NCBI GenBank assembly: GCA_934474025.1
Contig: CAKSMF010000006.1
Coordinates: forward strand, 1-64,000
Length of the DNA stretch: 64,000 bases
Direction: 5' to 3'
Source of the DNA: an uncultured Ruminococcus sp.
GTDB taxonomy: Bacteria; Bacillota; Clostridia; Oscillospirales; Ruminococcaceae
This document shows positions 44,015 to 51,981 of this stretch, piece by piece. The position numbers and the translations under genes are program-made. Every line of letters begins with the position of its first letter. Position 1 is the stretch's first letter. Below the pieces are notes generated by a model. It did no database searches, had not been told where the DNA came from, and saw only the letters and a program-made list of their open reading frames with translations.

Positions 44015-45681
44015 TGAAAGGTTTACTTAAATTTATCACCTGTGGCAGTGTTGATGACGGAAAATCCACACTTATAGGACACATTCTGTATGATGCAAAA
44101 CTGCTTTATGCTGACCAAGAAAAAGCTTTGGAACTTGACAGCAAAGTGGGTAGCAGAAGCGGAAAAATTGACTATTCTCTTCTTCTTGATGGACTTATGG
44201 CAGAACGTGAACAGGGAATTACAATTGATGTTGCATACAGATATTTTACAACAGATAACCGCAGTTTTATTGTAGCAGATACTCCGGGACACGAGGAATA
44301 TACAAGAAATATGGCAGTAGGTGCTTCATTTGCTGACCTTGCAGTAATTCTTGTTGATGCATCTCAAGGAGTTCTTGTTCAGACAAGAAGACACGCAAGA
44401 ATATGCAGTCTTATGGGTATAAGATATTTTGTATTTGCCGTAAATAAAATGGATTTGGTAAAGTACAGTGAGGAACGTTTCAGAGAGATAGAAAAACAGA
44501 TTGAAGAATTAAGAAAAGAACTTTCTCTTGAAAATGTAAAAATTATTCCTCTTTCTGCAACAGAGGGAGATAATGTTACTGTCAAATCTGAAAATATTCC
44601 GTGGTATAAAGGCGAACCTCTCCTTGAATATCTTGAAAACGTAGATATCAGTATTGAAAACAATGAAAAAGGTTTTTATATGCCGGTACAGAGAGTATGC
44701 CGTCCAGACCATACATTCAGAGGATTTCAGGGACAGATTGAATCAGGTTCAATTTGCGTGGGTGACGAAATAACAGCACTTCCAAGTAATGAAAAAGCTC
44801 ATGTTAAAGGTATTCTTGTAACGGACAGAACAGAAGATACTGCTAAACAAGGTCAGCCTGTAACCATTTCACTTGATAAGGAAGTTGATGTTTCAAGAGG
44901 TTGTGTTCTTGTAAAGAATACAGATATAGGAGTTTTCAGAAAACTTACAGTATCTCTTCTCTGGATGGACGATGAATCTCTTGTTATTGGTAAAGAATAT
45001 CTTGTTAAATTAGGAACAAAAACTATTTCAGGAATCCTTACTAAAATTAATTATGCCATTGATGTAAATACCGGTGAACATATTGTTACTGAAAGCCTTT
45101 CAAAGAACGGCATTGCAGTATGTGAAATAAAATTAACAGAAGGTATTGTTGCAGATAAGTTTTCAAATCATAAGACCCTTGGAGAACTTATACTTATTGA
45201 TAGAGTTACAAATATGACATCTGCCTGCGGTGTTGTTGAAAACGTTGATGAACAGGAAGAATCACATGAAAGAGCTTCATTTGTCAAAGGCAATCTTAAA
45301 GCAAGAGGAGACATTTTTGAAGAATTCCTGTATGATGCATCAAGCCTCAATGTTCTGAAATACCAGCCTGTTCACAGAACTTATACTGTAGGAGACGAAA
45401 TTCAATTGAATGGTCAGAGCTATAGTTATCCGGAAAGCTTTGATATACTTGTTCTCAGGGATAAGGTTGCTGTAAAGGTTCGTAGTGGAAAAGTTACTGA
45501 CATTCTTGAATTCAAAGACTATAAATATGAAAAATTCCCTGTAATCAATGGACGAGGATTTGAAATAAAAGTTAAGTCTGATGATGAAGTTAAAACTTTC
45601 TTAAATGAATATAATCCTGATAGTTCTGATTACTTTAAAAAGTGGATGAATTTTGATACTTATCGTAAAGTTGTATTATAA
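44014..45681 (+). CDS. cysN: Sulfate adenylyltransferase subunit 1 (GTPase)
   Basis: A 555-residue GTPase subunit of ATP sulfurylase. G1 GSVDDGKSTLIGHIL (about 10-24), G2 REQGITIDVAYRYF, G3 DTPGHEEYTRNM (about 89-100) and G4 NKMD near 144. The beta-barrel domains follow, and a C-terminal extension of about 120 residues is present. No APS kinase (CysC) domain is fused and none is nearby, which fits direct APS reduction by AprBA. Last gene of the operon. Confidence 0.95.
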   Translation: MKGLLKFITCGSVDDGKSTLIGHILYDAKLLYADQEKALELDSKVGSRSGKIDYSLLLDGLMAEREQGITIDVAYRYFTTDNRSFIVADTPGHEEYTRNMAVGASFADLAVILVDASQGVLVQTRRHARICSLMGIRYFVFAVNKMDLVKYSEERFREIEKQIEELRKELSLENVKIIPLSATEGDNVTVKSENIPWYKGEPLLEYLENVDISIENNEKGFYMPVQRVCRPDHTFRGFQGQIESGSICVGDEITALPSNEKAHVKGILVTDRTEDTAKQGQPVTISLDKEVDVSRGCVLVKNTDIGVFRKLTVSLLWMDDESLVIGKEYLVKLGTKTISGILTKINYAIDVNTGEHIVTESLSKNGIAVCEIKLTEGIVADKFSNHKTLGELILIDRVTNMTSACGVVENVDEQEESHERASFVKGNLKARGDIFEEFLYDASSLNVLKYQPVHRTYTVGDEIQLNGQSYSYPESFDILVLRDKVAVKVRSGKVTDILEFKDYKYEKFPVINGRGFEIKVKSDDEVKTFLNEYNPDSSDYFKKWMNFDTYRKVVL

Positions 45682-45725
45682 ATTATCAGTTTTCCAAAGT
45701 AAAATAATTTTTTAAAAATTTATAT

Positions 45726-45759
45726 AAAAATCCTCTGATATCAGTCGGGGGATTTTTTT
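45726..45759 (+). terminator. Terminator of the metY-cysN operon
   Basis: AAAAATCCTCTGA / TCAGTCGGGGGATTTTTTT stem with a long T-run, 45 bases after cysN. Confidence 0.8.
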
Positions 45760-45777
45760 GTTTCATATAAAAATAAA

Positions 45778-45812
45778 ACTGACTTCTTTATAAAAACGAA
45801 GTCAGTATTTTT
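45778..45812. terminator. Second, bidirectional terminator
   Basis: ACTGACTTC / GAAGTCAGT stem with A-rich and T-rich flanks on the two sides; it can also end the minus-strand gene at 45876. Confidence 0.75.
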
Positions 45813-45875
45813 ACTTAATATTTATTTTTGTATCATAATAATTTTTTATGTAATTTCAGGATAATTTGTTATCTT

Positions 45876-46277
45876 TTATCTGTTATTATAAGATTTAAGT
45901 TGCATTTCAAACTGGTAAATTAAAGGTTTCTTTTTGAAAAAGCTTATAGTATCGGCAATCAAGAAAATACCACCAATACACATAAATATAAACCATACGA
46001 AAATAGTAAAAACAAGTCCAAAAGGAAATAAAAGAATACCAGATTTTTTTGCTATTTTTTTACATTTAGGTGCTCCATGTACTGTTCCTGAAATAAAACC
46101 TGCAACTATAAGTGGTCCAAACAGATAATCTAATAAACCATTGTTTTTATTAAAAAACGCAGATATTAACGTCAATACATAAAGTCCCCAACCGATAAAC
46201 ATTGCCCCTTTTCTAATAGTATTTGTCATATTGTATGACTTTTGTGCTGAAGGTGGCATTTCTTCAAATTTAATCAT
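45876..46277 (-). CDS. Small membrane protein of unknown function
   Basis: A 133-residue protein with a short acidic cytoplasmic N-terminus (MIKFEEMPPSAQ) and four likely membrane segments (about 22-42, 48-66, 80-105, 95-115), the last rich in Phe, Ile and Gly (LVFTIFVWFIFMCIGGIFLI). No family is recognised. AAGGAGG precedes the ATG and a consensus promoter lies at 46349-46377. Confidence 0.7.
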   Translation of the reverse strand: MIKFEEMPPSAQKSYNMTNTIRKGAMFIGWGLYVLTLISAFFNKNNGLLDYLFGPLIVAGFISGTVHGAPKCKKIAKKSGILLFPFGLVFTIFVWFIFMCIGGIFLIADTISFFKKKPLIYQFEMQLKSYNNR

Positions 46278-46348
46278 TTTTCATATCCTCCTTAATTTAA
46301 AAACCTGAAATTTTTATGATACAACTATAAATTCTCGGTGTGTTTTAT

Positions 46349-46377
46349 TATATCACATATTTGAATAGATGTCAATA
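46349..46377 (-). promoter_or_regulatory. Promoter of the small membrane protein gene
   Basis: On the minus strand TTGACA (46377-46372), a 17-base spacer and TATAAT (46354-46349) with TGA before it. The perfect dyad TTTCAGCT / AGCTGAAA at 46381-46408 lies just upstream and could be an operator for this and the divergent XRE gene. Confidence 0.8.
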
Positions 46378-46478
46378 GTTTCAGCTATAATTTTTATCAG
46401 CTGAAAAATTAATCAACTTTTACATTTTCTAATCATATATTATAATATTATAAAAAATGAAAGGTTGGTATAATTATT

Positions 46479-46748
46479 ATGAATGGCGGTAAAATTATCA
46501 TTACTCTTGAGGATTATCGAAAAGAACATAATATCAGCAAGTATAAAATCATCAAAAACTGCGGAGTCGGTGCAACTCAACTTAACAGTTATTGCAAAAA
46601 CAACGTATCACGCATTGATTTGCCTGTGCTTGCACGTATATGTGACTATCTGGAATGTGATATAGGTGATATTCTCAGATATATTCCGGGTGACGAAATG
46701 AACCTTGAAAAAGAATACGACGAACCGGAAGAAGAATTTGAATTATAA
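46479..46748 (+). CDS. XRE-family transcriptional regulator
   Basis: An 89-residue protein with a helix-turn-helix of the YozG/Cro-like kind: ITLEDYRKEHNISKYKIIKN, GVGATQLNSYCKNNVSRID, LPVLARICDYLECDIGDIL. A short acidic tail (YDEPEEEFEL) follows. AAGG lies about 14 bases before the ATG, a loose spacing. It is divergent from the membrane protein gene and has its own terminator, so it is not cotranscribed with the macro-domain gene. Confidence 0.82.
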   Translation: MNGGKIIITLEDYRKEHNISKYKIIKNCGVGATQLNSYCKNNVSRIDLPVLARICDYLECDIGDILRYIPGDEMNLEKEYDEPEEEFEL

Positions 46749-46750
46749 AA

Positions 46751-46779
46751 AAATTCCCTTATGCTCAGGGAATTTTTTA
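46751..46779 (+). terminator. Rho-independent terminator
   Basis: AAATTCCCT / AGGGAATTT stem followed by TTT, behind the XRE gene. Confidence 0.85.
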
Positions 46780-46780
46780 T

Positions 46781-46809
46781 TTGACATATTATGTGAAAAG
46801 TGATACAAT
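46781..46809 (+). promoter_or_regulatory. Promoter of the macro-domain gene
   Basis: TTGACA at 46781-46786, a 17-base spacer and TACAAT at 46804-46809 with TGA before it. Confidence 0.78.
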
Positions 46810-46845
46810 AAAGCAGAAACGGAGGTCGATAATATCGAATTTAAA

Positions 46846-47904
46846 ATGATAACAGGAGATGTTTTTGACTATTCAGCTGACGCACTTGTTTTTTCTGCCA
46901 GTAAAAATGCCATTATTGGCGGAAATTTTGACGGTCGGGTTTTTGCTTGTGCTGATAGTGAAAAACTCCTTGCGGAACGTAAGAAAATAGGTGAAATCCA
47001 AATCGGAAACGCTGAAATTACTGACAGTTTCGGACTGAAAGGTTATAAATATCTGATACATACAGTTATGCCGAATTATAATAGTCATTCTTATAATCCG
47101 TCAGCACTTCTTAGAAACTGCTATATTAATTCTCTTGCCGTTGCTGAAAACAATAATATAAAAACAGTTGTTTTTCCGGTTCTTGGCGGTGGTTGTGCGA
47201 AATTTCCGAGTGATTACGCCAAAGAACTGGCTGTTCAGATATTGAGCGAATATGCAAAAACACATACCGAAAGCTGTATTGAAGAAATCATACTTATATC
47301 ATACGACAAACGAAAAGAATACAGTAATTTTGTTGCTTATAACGGATATATCCGCAAAATTTCAGAATTGAATATTTCAGATACCTATTTAAATAAAAAT
47401 TCTTCAATGTATAATCGTATAATAGAACAGTTAAGAAATAAAACAGATAAAATATACCTCAAATATCAACAGGAACTTAGAGAGTTTCAGAAACAGTTAG
47501 ACAACGGACAAATCGACAGCAGATATCAGTCATTTAACGATAAAACATATGATGAAATAGTAAAACAAGCCAAAAAATCAAAAAACATCACTAATCAGAT
47601 ACTTGCTGAACGAATTGATTTAAATGATGCAAGTTGTGTCTCAAAGGCTTTAAGTATAGAAAGTAATTTTTTAAAAGACCGGTATAATGTTATACGTATT
47701 GGACTTGGTTTAGAGTTACATCTTGATAATTTCTGCCGTTTAATGTTTTCAAGAGGACATGTATTTCCGGAAAATGACTTTGATTATGAACTTATTACAT
47801 ATTACATTGAACAGGAAATTTGGAAACAAGCATTATCTGATTATAAGTATGAATTAAAACATAAAGGAATTTTAGAAGAAATATCTGACGAAAAAGATAT
47901 ATAA
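46846..47904 (+). CDS. Macro-domain protein with C-terminal helical domain
   Basis: A 352-residue protein (from the ATG). The first ~165 residues form a macro domain: ITGDVFDYSADALVFSASKN, KYLIHTVMPNYNSHSYN and VFPVLGGGCAKFPSDYAKEL, the loops that bind ADP-ribose. The rest is helical and charged (IYLKYQQELREFQKQLDNGQ) with a possible second domain. The GGAGG at 46821 is 20 bases from this ATG, too far; an ATC nine bases earlier (IEFKMITGD) would complete the first strand of the macro fold and has good spacing, so a rare start is possible. It may remove or read ADP-ribose marks. Confidence 0.82.
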   Translation: MITGDVFDYSADALVFSASKNAIIGGNFDGRVFACADSEKLLAERKKIGEIQIGNAEITDSFGLKGYKYLIHTVMPNYNSHSYNPSALLRNCYINSLAVAENNNIKTVVFPVLGGGCAKFPSDYAKELAVQILSEYAKTHTESCIEEIILISYDKRKEYSNFVAYNGYIRKISELNISDTYLNKNSSMYNRIIEQLRNKTDKIYLKYQQELREFQKQLDNGQIDSRYQSFNDKTYDEIVKQAKKSKNITNQILAERIDLNDASCVSKALSIESNFLKDRYNVIRIGLGLELHLDNFCRLMFSRGHVFPENDFDYELITYYIEQEIWKQALSDYKYELKHKGILEEISDEKDI

Positions 47905-47910
47905 TAAAGG

Positions 47911-47940
47911 TACCACTGTATTTTGCAGTGGTATTTTTTT
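47911..47940 (+). terminator. Rho-independent terminator
   Basis: TACCACTG / CAGTGGTA stem followed by seven T. Confidence 0.88.
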
Positions 47941-48006
47941 GTCTTAAAAATCCTGAATTTATTATTATAACATATAAATTCAAAAAAGTCAATGTAGATA
48001 ATTGAA

Positions 48007-48035
48007 TTGCCTAATAATAAGTTTTGTGATATACT
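48007..48035 (+). promoter_or_regulatory. Promoter of the clpP-like/virD4-like pair
   Basis: TTGCCT at 48007-48012, a 17-base spacer and TATACT at 48030-48035 with TGA before it. Confidence 0.65.
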
Positions 48036-48084
48036 TTAGTCACAACAGAAAAAGTTGCAATATATCGCAGAAAAGGAGTTATTT

Positions 48085-48666
48085 ATGAGTTTATCAAAAA
48101 CAATCTATGTTGAAAGTTCAAACGGCTGTAAAGAATACAATCTTAATGCCATTCATGCAAAGGAGGGAACATTATTTCTTACCGGAAGCATTACTACAGA
48201 AACCGCTGTACAATTTGTTTCCGTTATGAAATACATGGCAGAAAACGAAAAGGAGGTTACATTATTCATCAACAGTACAGGAGGTGAAGTTAATGCGGGA
48301 CTTGTAATATACGATGTTATACAATCATATCCGTATATTCTTAACATTGTATGTACAGGCATTGCAGGAAGTATGTCAGCGGTTTTGCTGGCAGGAGGTC
48401 AGAAAGGCAGAAGATTTATTCTTCCTCATTCAAAAGTTATGATTCATGAACCACTCATTATTGACGGTTTTGGAGGTTCTGCCACAACTATAGAAAAAAA
48501 GGCACAATCCATACTTGAAACAAAATCTGTAATTAATGGTATCCTTGCAAAAGATACAGGAAAAAGCATTGAAGAAATCAACCTTGCAACAGCTTATGAC
48601 AATGTTATGAGTGCTTACGAAGCTATTTCTTTCGGAATATGCGACGAAATAAGAAATATTTACTGA
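48085..48666 (+). CDS. ClpP-family serine protease
   Basis: A 193-residue ClpP-like protein. The catalytic triad is complete: S96 (GIAGSMSAVLLAGG), H121 (SKVMIHEPLI) and D172 (AYDNVMSA). The text TLFINSTGGEVNAGLVIYD and RRFILPHS is typical. The start at 48085 follows AAGGAG; the in-frame ATG at 48055 has none. It is not next to a Clp ATPase; instead a soluble VirD4-like ATPase follows after 15 bases in the same operon. It is an accessory paralogue rather than the housekeeping clpP (inference). Confidence 0.88.
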   Translation: MSLSKTIYVESSNGCKEYNLNAIHAKEGTLFLTGSITTETAVQFVSVMKYMAENEKEVTLFINSTGGEVNAGLVIYDVIQSYPYILNIVCTGIAGSMSAVLLAGGQKGRRFILPHSKVMIHEPLIIDGFGGSATTIEKKAQSILETKSVINGILAKDTGKSIEEINLATAYDNVMSAYEAISFGICDEIRNIY

Positions 48667-48681
48667 GGAGGAATTTATATT

Positions 48682-49959
48682 ATGTATTTAAATGAAAATG
48701 TTATAACAAATTGTGAAACATCAATTAAAGAAACTATTGCTGAAAAGGATTTCAAAAGCGGTGAATTTCTTTTTGCAAAAGGTATTTCACGTTCACTTGA
48801 TGACAGAACCACACGACTTAACAACAATGTATTGGTTGTTGGAGCAAGCGGTTGCGGTAAAAGCACAGGTTTTGTAGAACCTAATCTTATAACAGCTAAG
48901 GGAAGTTACCTCATATCCGACCCGAAAGGTACACTTTATCATAAATATGCAAAATATTTAAGCAGTAAAGGTTATGATGTACTGAAAATTGATTTTAAAA
49001 ATCCTGAACATTCTATGCATTGGAATCCTTTAACAGAAATCCATTCTACACAGGATATTATGAAAATTGCAAATTCACTTGTTTATGACAAAGTAGTGAA
49101 TAGCTATAGTTTTGACCCATACTGGGACAGAATGACATTGATTTTTATTTGTTCGATTATCGGATATATGTATGAAACAGGATATAAACCATATAATTTT
49201 AGTGGTATATTGAAACTTGTCCGTGAGGGTGAACGCCAGTCTTTTATAAATGGCAGAAGACAGACAGATAGAAGAGCGTCTGAACTTTATAACCGGTTTC
49301 AGATACTTCATGAACTTAATCCTGACAGTTGGGCGTATGAACAGTTTAAGAATGTTGACCAAGCTCCCGACAAAACCTATGATACAATCCGTAGTACGCT
49401 TGTAGCGAAATTTTCCAATTATAGCACAAGGGAAATCGAAATAGTTATGTCGGCTAATGATTTTGATTTCACTAAAATTGCACAAAAGAAAACTGCTTTA
49501 TTTGTTCTGCAAAGCGATTATGACAGGTCAATGGACGGGCTTGTAAATCTGTTCTTTTCTCAGGCAATGAGTGCTTTTATTAAATATGCAGATTTGTGTG
49601 AAAACGGAAGATTGCCTGTTCCTGTAAGGTTTTTCCTTGATGACTATGGAGCTACAACAAACATTTATAATCTTGATGCAATTATTTCTACAATACGTTC
49701 AAGAGGTATATCAGTTTCACTTATTCTGCAATCTGAATCACAACTCATGAGAAACGGCAGAGGAACAGAAAAAACTATTATTTCAAATTGTGATACCTAC
49801 ATATACATGGGCAGTAATGACATTGAAACAGCTGAATCAGTAAGTGTAAGATGTAACAAGTCACTGGAAAATGTACTTTGTATGCCTATTGGTCATTGTT
49901 GGATATTCGTAAGAGGAAAAAAACCTGTATATGCTGAAATTTTAGATAGACCTATTTGA
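48682..49959 (+). CDS. Soluble VirD4/TraG-like ATPase
   Basis: A 425-residue protein of the coupling-protein ATPase family without N-terminal membrane segments. Walker A is GASGCGKST near 54-62, followed by LISDPKGTLYHKYAKYL; the Walker B region reads FFLDDYGATTNI instead of LLDEFANI, and the arginine-finger segment STIRSRGISVSLILQSESQL is present. Full coupling proteins are anchored in the membrane (compare 16813-18861), so this form must act in another way or be an ICE remnant. It is coupled to the ClpP-like gene. GAGGAGG precedes the ATG. Confidence 0.85.
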   Translation: MYLNENVITNCETSIKETIAEKDFKSGEFLFAKGISRSLDDRTTRLNNNVLVVGASGCGKSTGFVEPNLITAKGSYLISDPKGTLYHKYAKYLSSKGYDVLKIDFKNPEHSMHWNPLTEIHSTQDIMKIANSLVYDKVVNSYSFDPYWDRMTLIFICSIIGYMYETGYKPYNFSGILKLVREGERQSFINGRRQTDRRASELYNRFQILHELNPDSWAYEQFKNVDQAPDKTYDTIRSTLVAKFSNYSTREIEIVMSANDFDFTKIAQKKTALFVLQSDYDRSMDGLVNLFFSQAMSAFIKYADLCENGRLPVPVRFFLDDYGATTNIYNLDAIISTIRSRGISVSLILQSESQLMRNGRGTEKTIISNCDTYIYMGSNDIETAESVSVRCNKSLENVLCMPIGHCWIFVRGKKPVYAEILDRPI

Positions 49960-49970
49960 TATTTTTTCGC

Positions 49971-49999
49971 TTGACATTTTCAAAAAAATATGTTATAAT
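49971..49999 (+). promoter_or_regulatory. Promoter of the DUF2798 gene
   Basis: TTGACA at 49971-49976, a 17-base spacer and TATAAT at 49994-49999 with TGT before it. Confidence 0.88.
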
Positions 50000-50017
50000 T
50001 ATAATATAGTAAAATAA

Positions 50018-50088
50018 ACGCATTCAGACAATAAATGTCGTCTTTCCAATGTCGGACGGAAGGATTGCATTTGTTGTCTTTTTTGCGT
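50018..50088 (+). promoter_or_regulatory. Highly structured mRNA leader
   Basis: One long nested hairpin: ACGCA (50018) / TGCGT (50084), AGACAA (50026) / TTGTCT (50074), AAATG (50033) / CATTT (50068) and TCTTTCC (50041) / GGAAGGA (50058), with the loop AATGTCGGAC. TTGTCTTTTTT after the inner stems looks like a terminator tail. The ribosome binding site GGAGG follows at once (50093). I do not recognise a known riboswitch class. Confidence 0.6.
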
Positions 50089-50105
50089 ATAAGGAGGATT
50101 TTTTT

Positions 50106-50564
50106 ATGCCCGAAACAAAAGTAGAATCAATTTTTTTCACCGCAATTACCGCATGGATGATGGTTTTTGCAATGACATTGTACAATATTGTACTTGCGTC
50201 AGGAAACTTTGTAAATCAAACTTTTCTTGTCGCCTTAAAAAGAATGTGGATAGAATATATAATTATTTTTCTGCTTGCATTTTTTGTTTCAAGTCGCCTT
50301 GCAAAACATTTTGCCTTTAAGATTGTCCGACCTAATGACAGAACTGTTTTTATTATTTTGACTATTCAGGTATTTACAGTAATCTGGCAAGTTGCATTTG
50401 CAAGTATAATCGGCACATTTCATGGATACGGATTTACTAATAATTTTATTCCGAATTACCTTAGCACGTATTGTAAAAATTTTGTAATGGCACTTCTGCT
50501 TCAGTTGATTATTGTAGGACCATTTGCAAGGTTCATTTTTAGGAGTATTTTCAGAAAAAAGTAG
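50106..50564 (+). CDS. DUF2798 membrane protein
   Basis: A 152-residue protein with four likely membrane segments in two similar halves (FFTAITAWMMVFAMTLYNIV and IFLLAFFVSSRLAKHF, then VFTVIWQVAFASIIGTFHGY and FVMALLLQLIIVGPFARFIF). This resembles DUF2798 proteins, of unknown function. The start at 50106 follows AAGGAGG; the in-frame ATG at 50049 lies inside the leader hairpin. The gene is alone behind a consensus promoter and a structured leader. Confidence 0.78.
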   Translation: MPETKVESIFFTAITAWMMVFAMTLYNIVLASGNFVNQTFLVALKRMWIEYIIIFLLAFFVSSRLAKHFAFKIVRPNDRTVFIILTIQVFTVIWQVAFASIIGTFHGYGFTNNFIPNYLSTYCKNFVMALLLQLIIVGPFARFIFRSIFRKK

Positions 50565-50600
50565 TATTTATATGTAAGTTTCCACTAGTAAACACAATTA

Positions 50601-50630
50601 TTGACTTTAAATATATAAATGTGATATAAT
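50601..50630 (+). promoter_or_regulatory. Promoter of the acyl hydrolase gene
   Basis: TTGACT at 50601-50606, an 18-base spacer and TATAAT at 50625-50630 with TGA before it. Confidence 0.72.
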
Positions 50631-50677
50631 ATGTGTGTCAAAAAACTCATAATTTAATGAAAGGTGGAAAGTAAAAA

Positions 50678-51607
50678 GTGAAAAAAGTATTTTTTGAAAC
50701 AGAAAAAGACGGATTTTATGGCACATATTATGAAAATCCTAAGAAATCCGATTGTGCTGTAATTGGCTTATTCGGAGATGATGCCAATGACTATATGGCA
50801 AAATGTGGTGCTAAATGGTTACATAAAAATGGTGTAAATGTACTTTGTATTTCACCGGGAAAGCATAATTACAGCCACGTAAATTGTCCATTGGAAAGAT
50901 TTGAAACTGCTATTAGCTGGTTGAAATCTCACGGAAACAGAAAATTTGGAATTATGGGAATGAGTACAGCCGGAATGGAAGCTATTACAGCTGCATCATA
51001 TTTTCCTGAAATCACATTAACTTTTGGTTTGACTGCAAGTGATTTTATATGGCAAGGATTTGAGCAGGGTAAAAAAGACGGTTGCAAAGAATGGCCTGTT
51101 CCAGAAACTTCCACCCTTTCATATCACGGAAAACCGCTTGCTTATATGCCGTTTATCTATAAACACCCTACATATTGGCACAAGGTAATGAATGAAACAA
51201 AAGGTTCAGGAGATTTTTTGCGTTCTATCTGTCTTTTTAAAGATACGGAAGCAGTTCGTGAACACACTGAAGAAGAAATGATAAAAATCGAAAATATCAA
51301 AGGCAAACTCATATTAATTGGAGCAGATGACGATAGTATGTGGGAAGCCGGAAAATATGTTCGTCGTATGAGTAAGCGTTTAAGAGAACGTCCGCACGAG
51401 TGTAAATATGAAGCTATAGCATATAAGCATGGTACTCATTTTGTATTGCCTGAATCAATGTTACGAATGGCATTACCAATAGGTCTGAAATTTGTTTTAC
51501 GTTTTGTTTTCCGTGCAGCAAAGGAATTTCCTGATGAATGCGAGGCAACAAGAAAAGACATAGATAAAAGACTTTCATCAGCATTGCATGAATGGATTAC
51601 AACATAA
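50678..51607 (+). CDS. Alpha/beta hydrolase (BAAT C-terminal-like)
   Basis: A 309-residue hydrolase resembling the bile-acid-CoA:amino-acid N-acyltransferase C-terminal family of acyl-CoA thioesterases. The nucleophile elbow is GIMGMSTAGMEAI (about 88-100); the Asp and His of the triad are likely in LILIGADDDSMWEAG and YKHGTHFVLPE. The start is GTG at 50678 with AGGTGG about nine bases upstream. No signal peptide, so a cytoplasmic enzyme of unknown substrate. Monocistronic between a promoter and a strong terminator. Confidence 0.78.
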   Translation: MKKVFFETEKDGFYGTYYENPKKSDCAVIGLFGDDANDYMAKCGAKWLHKNGVNVLCISPGKHNYSHVNCPLERFETAISWLKSHGNRKFGIMGMSTAGMEAITAASYFPEITLTFGLTASDFIWQGFEQGKKDGCKEWPVPETSTLSYHGKPLAYMPFIYKHPTYWHKVMNETKGSGDFLRSICLFKDTEAVREHTEEEMIKIENIKGKLILIGADDDSMWEAGKYVRRMSKRLRERPHECKYEAIAYKHGTHFVLPESMLRMALPIGLKFVLRFVFRAAKEFPDECEATRKDIDKRLSSALHEWITT

Positions 51608-51622
51608 AATATTTTGCGAAAA

Positions 51623-51654
51623 AAAAGGAACGACTAAAAATCGTTCCTTTTTTT
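51623..51654 (+). terminator. Rho-independent terminator
   Basis: AAAAGGAACGA / TCGTTCCTTTT stem followed by TTT. Confidence 0.9.
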
Positions 51655-51666
51655 AATCCGGATATA

Positions 51667-51846
51667 TGTTTCAATCCACAGGGCATTCTGTCCATGACCT
51701 CCCTGACTTATAATGTCATATTCAGTACATCATATTTTGAAGAATCTGTCAAGCGGATTGATTTCATGTCAGTGGGAGATACCAATTATTTCCGCTCCCA
51801 CTGCCGTTTTACAATGTCCGCCGCTTAAAGAAGCGGGGGATTCAAA
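51667..51846 (+). mobile_element. IS200/IS605-like non-autonomous element, copy B
   Basis: A 180-base inverted copy of 30975-31141 with one substitution and 13 extra bases. On this strand it begins TGTTTCAATCCACAGGGC and ends in AAGCGGGGGATTCAA; the stem CCGCTT-AAAG-AAGCGG stands just before the end. No transposase frame fits in it. It lies between a terminator and the DUF3592 gene; the rest of 51847-51981 is AT-rich and shows only a -10-like TACAAT near 51908. Confidence 0.65.
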
Positions 51847-51981
51847 GTTTTGTTAAATTTTACTTGAATTTTACTAATGTATGGTATATAACTTTTTAAA
51901 AATATGATACAATGATTATAAACTTTTAATATACAAATATTTTACAGATTACAGTAACACATCAGAAAGGAAAAATAATGT

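Noticed and set aside
46381..46408. TTTCAGCT/AGCTGAAA hairpin taken as a terminator
   Set aside because: It lies between two divergent starts and no transcript ends there; an operator is more likely.
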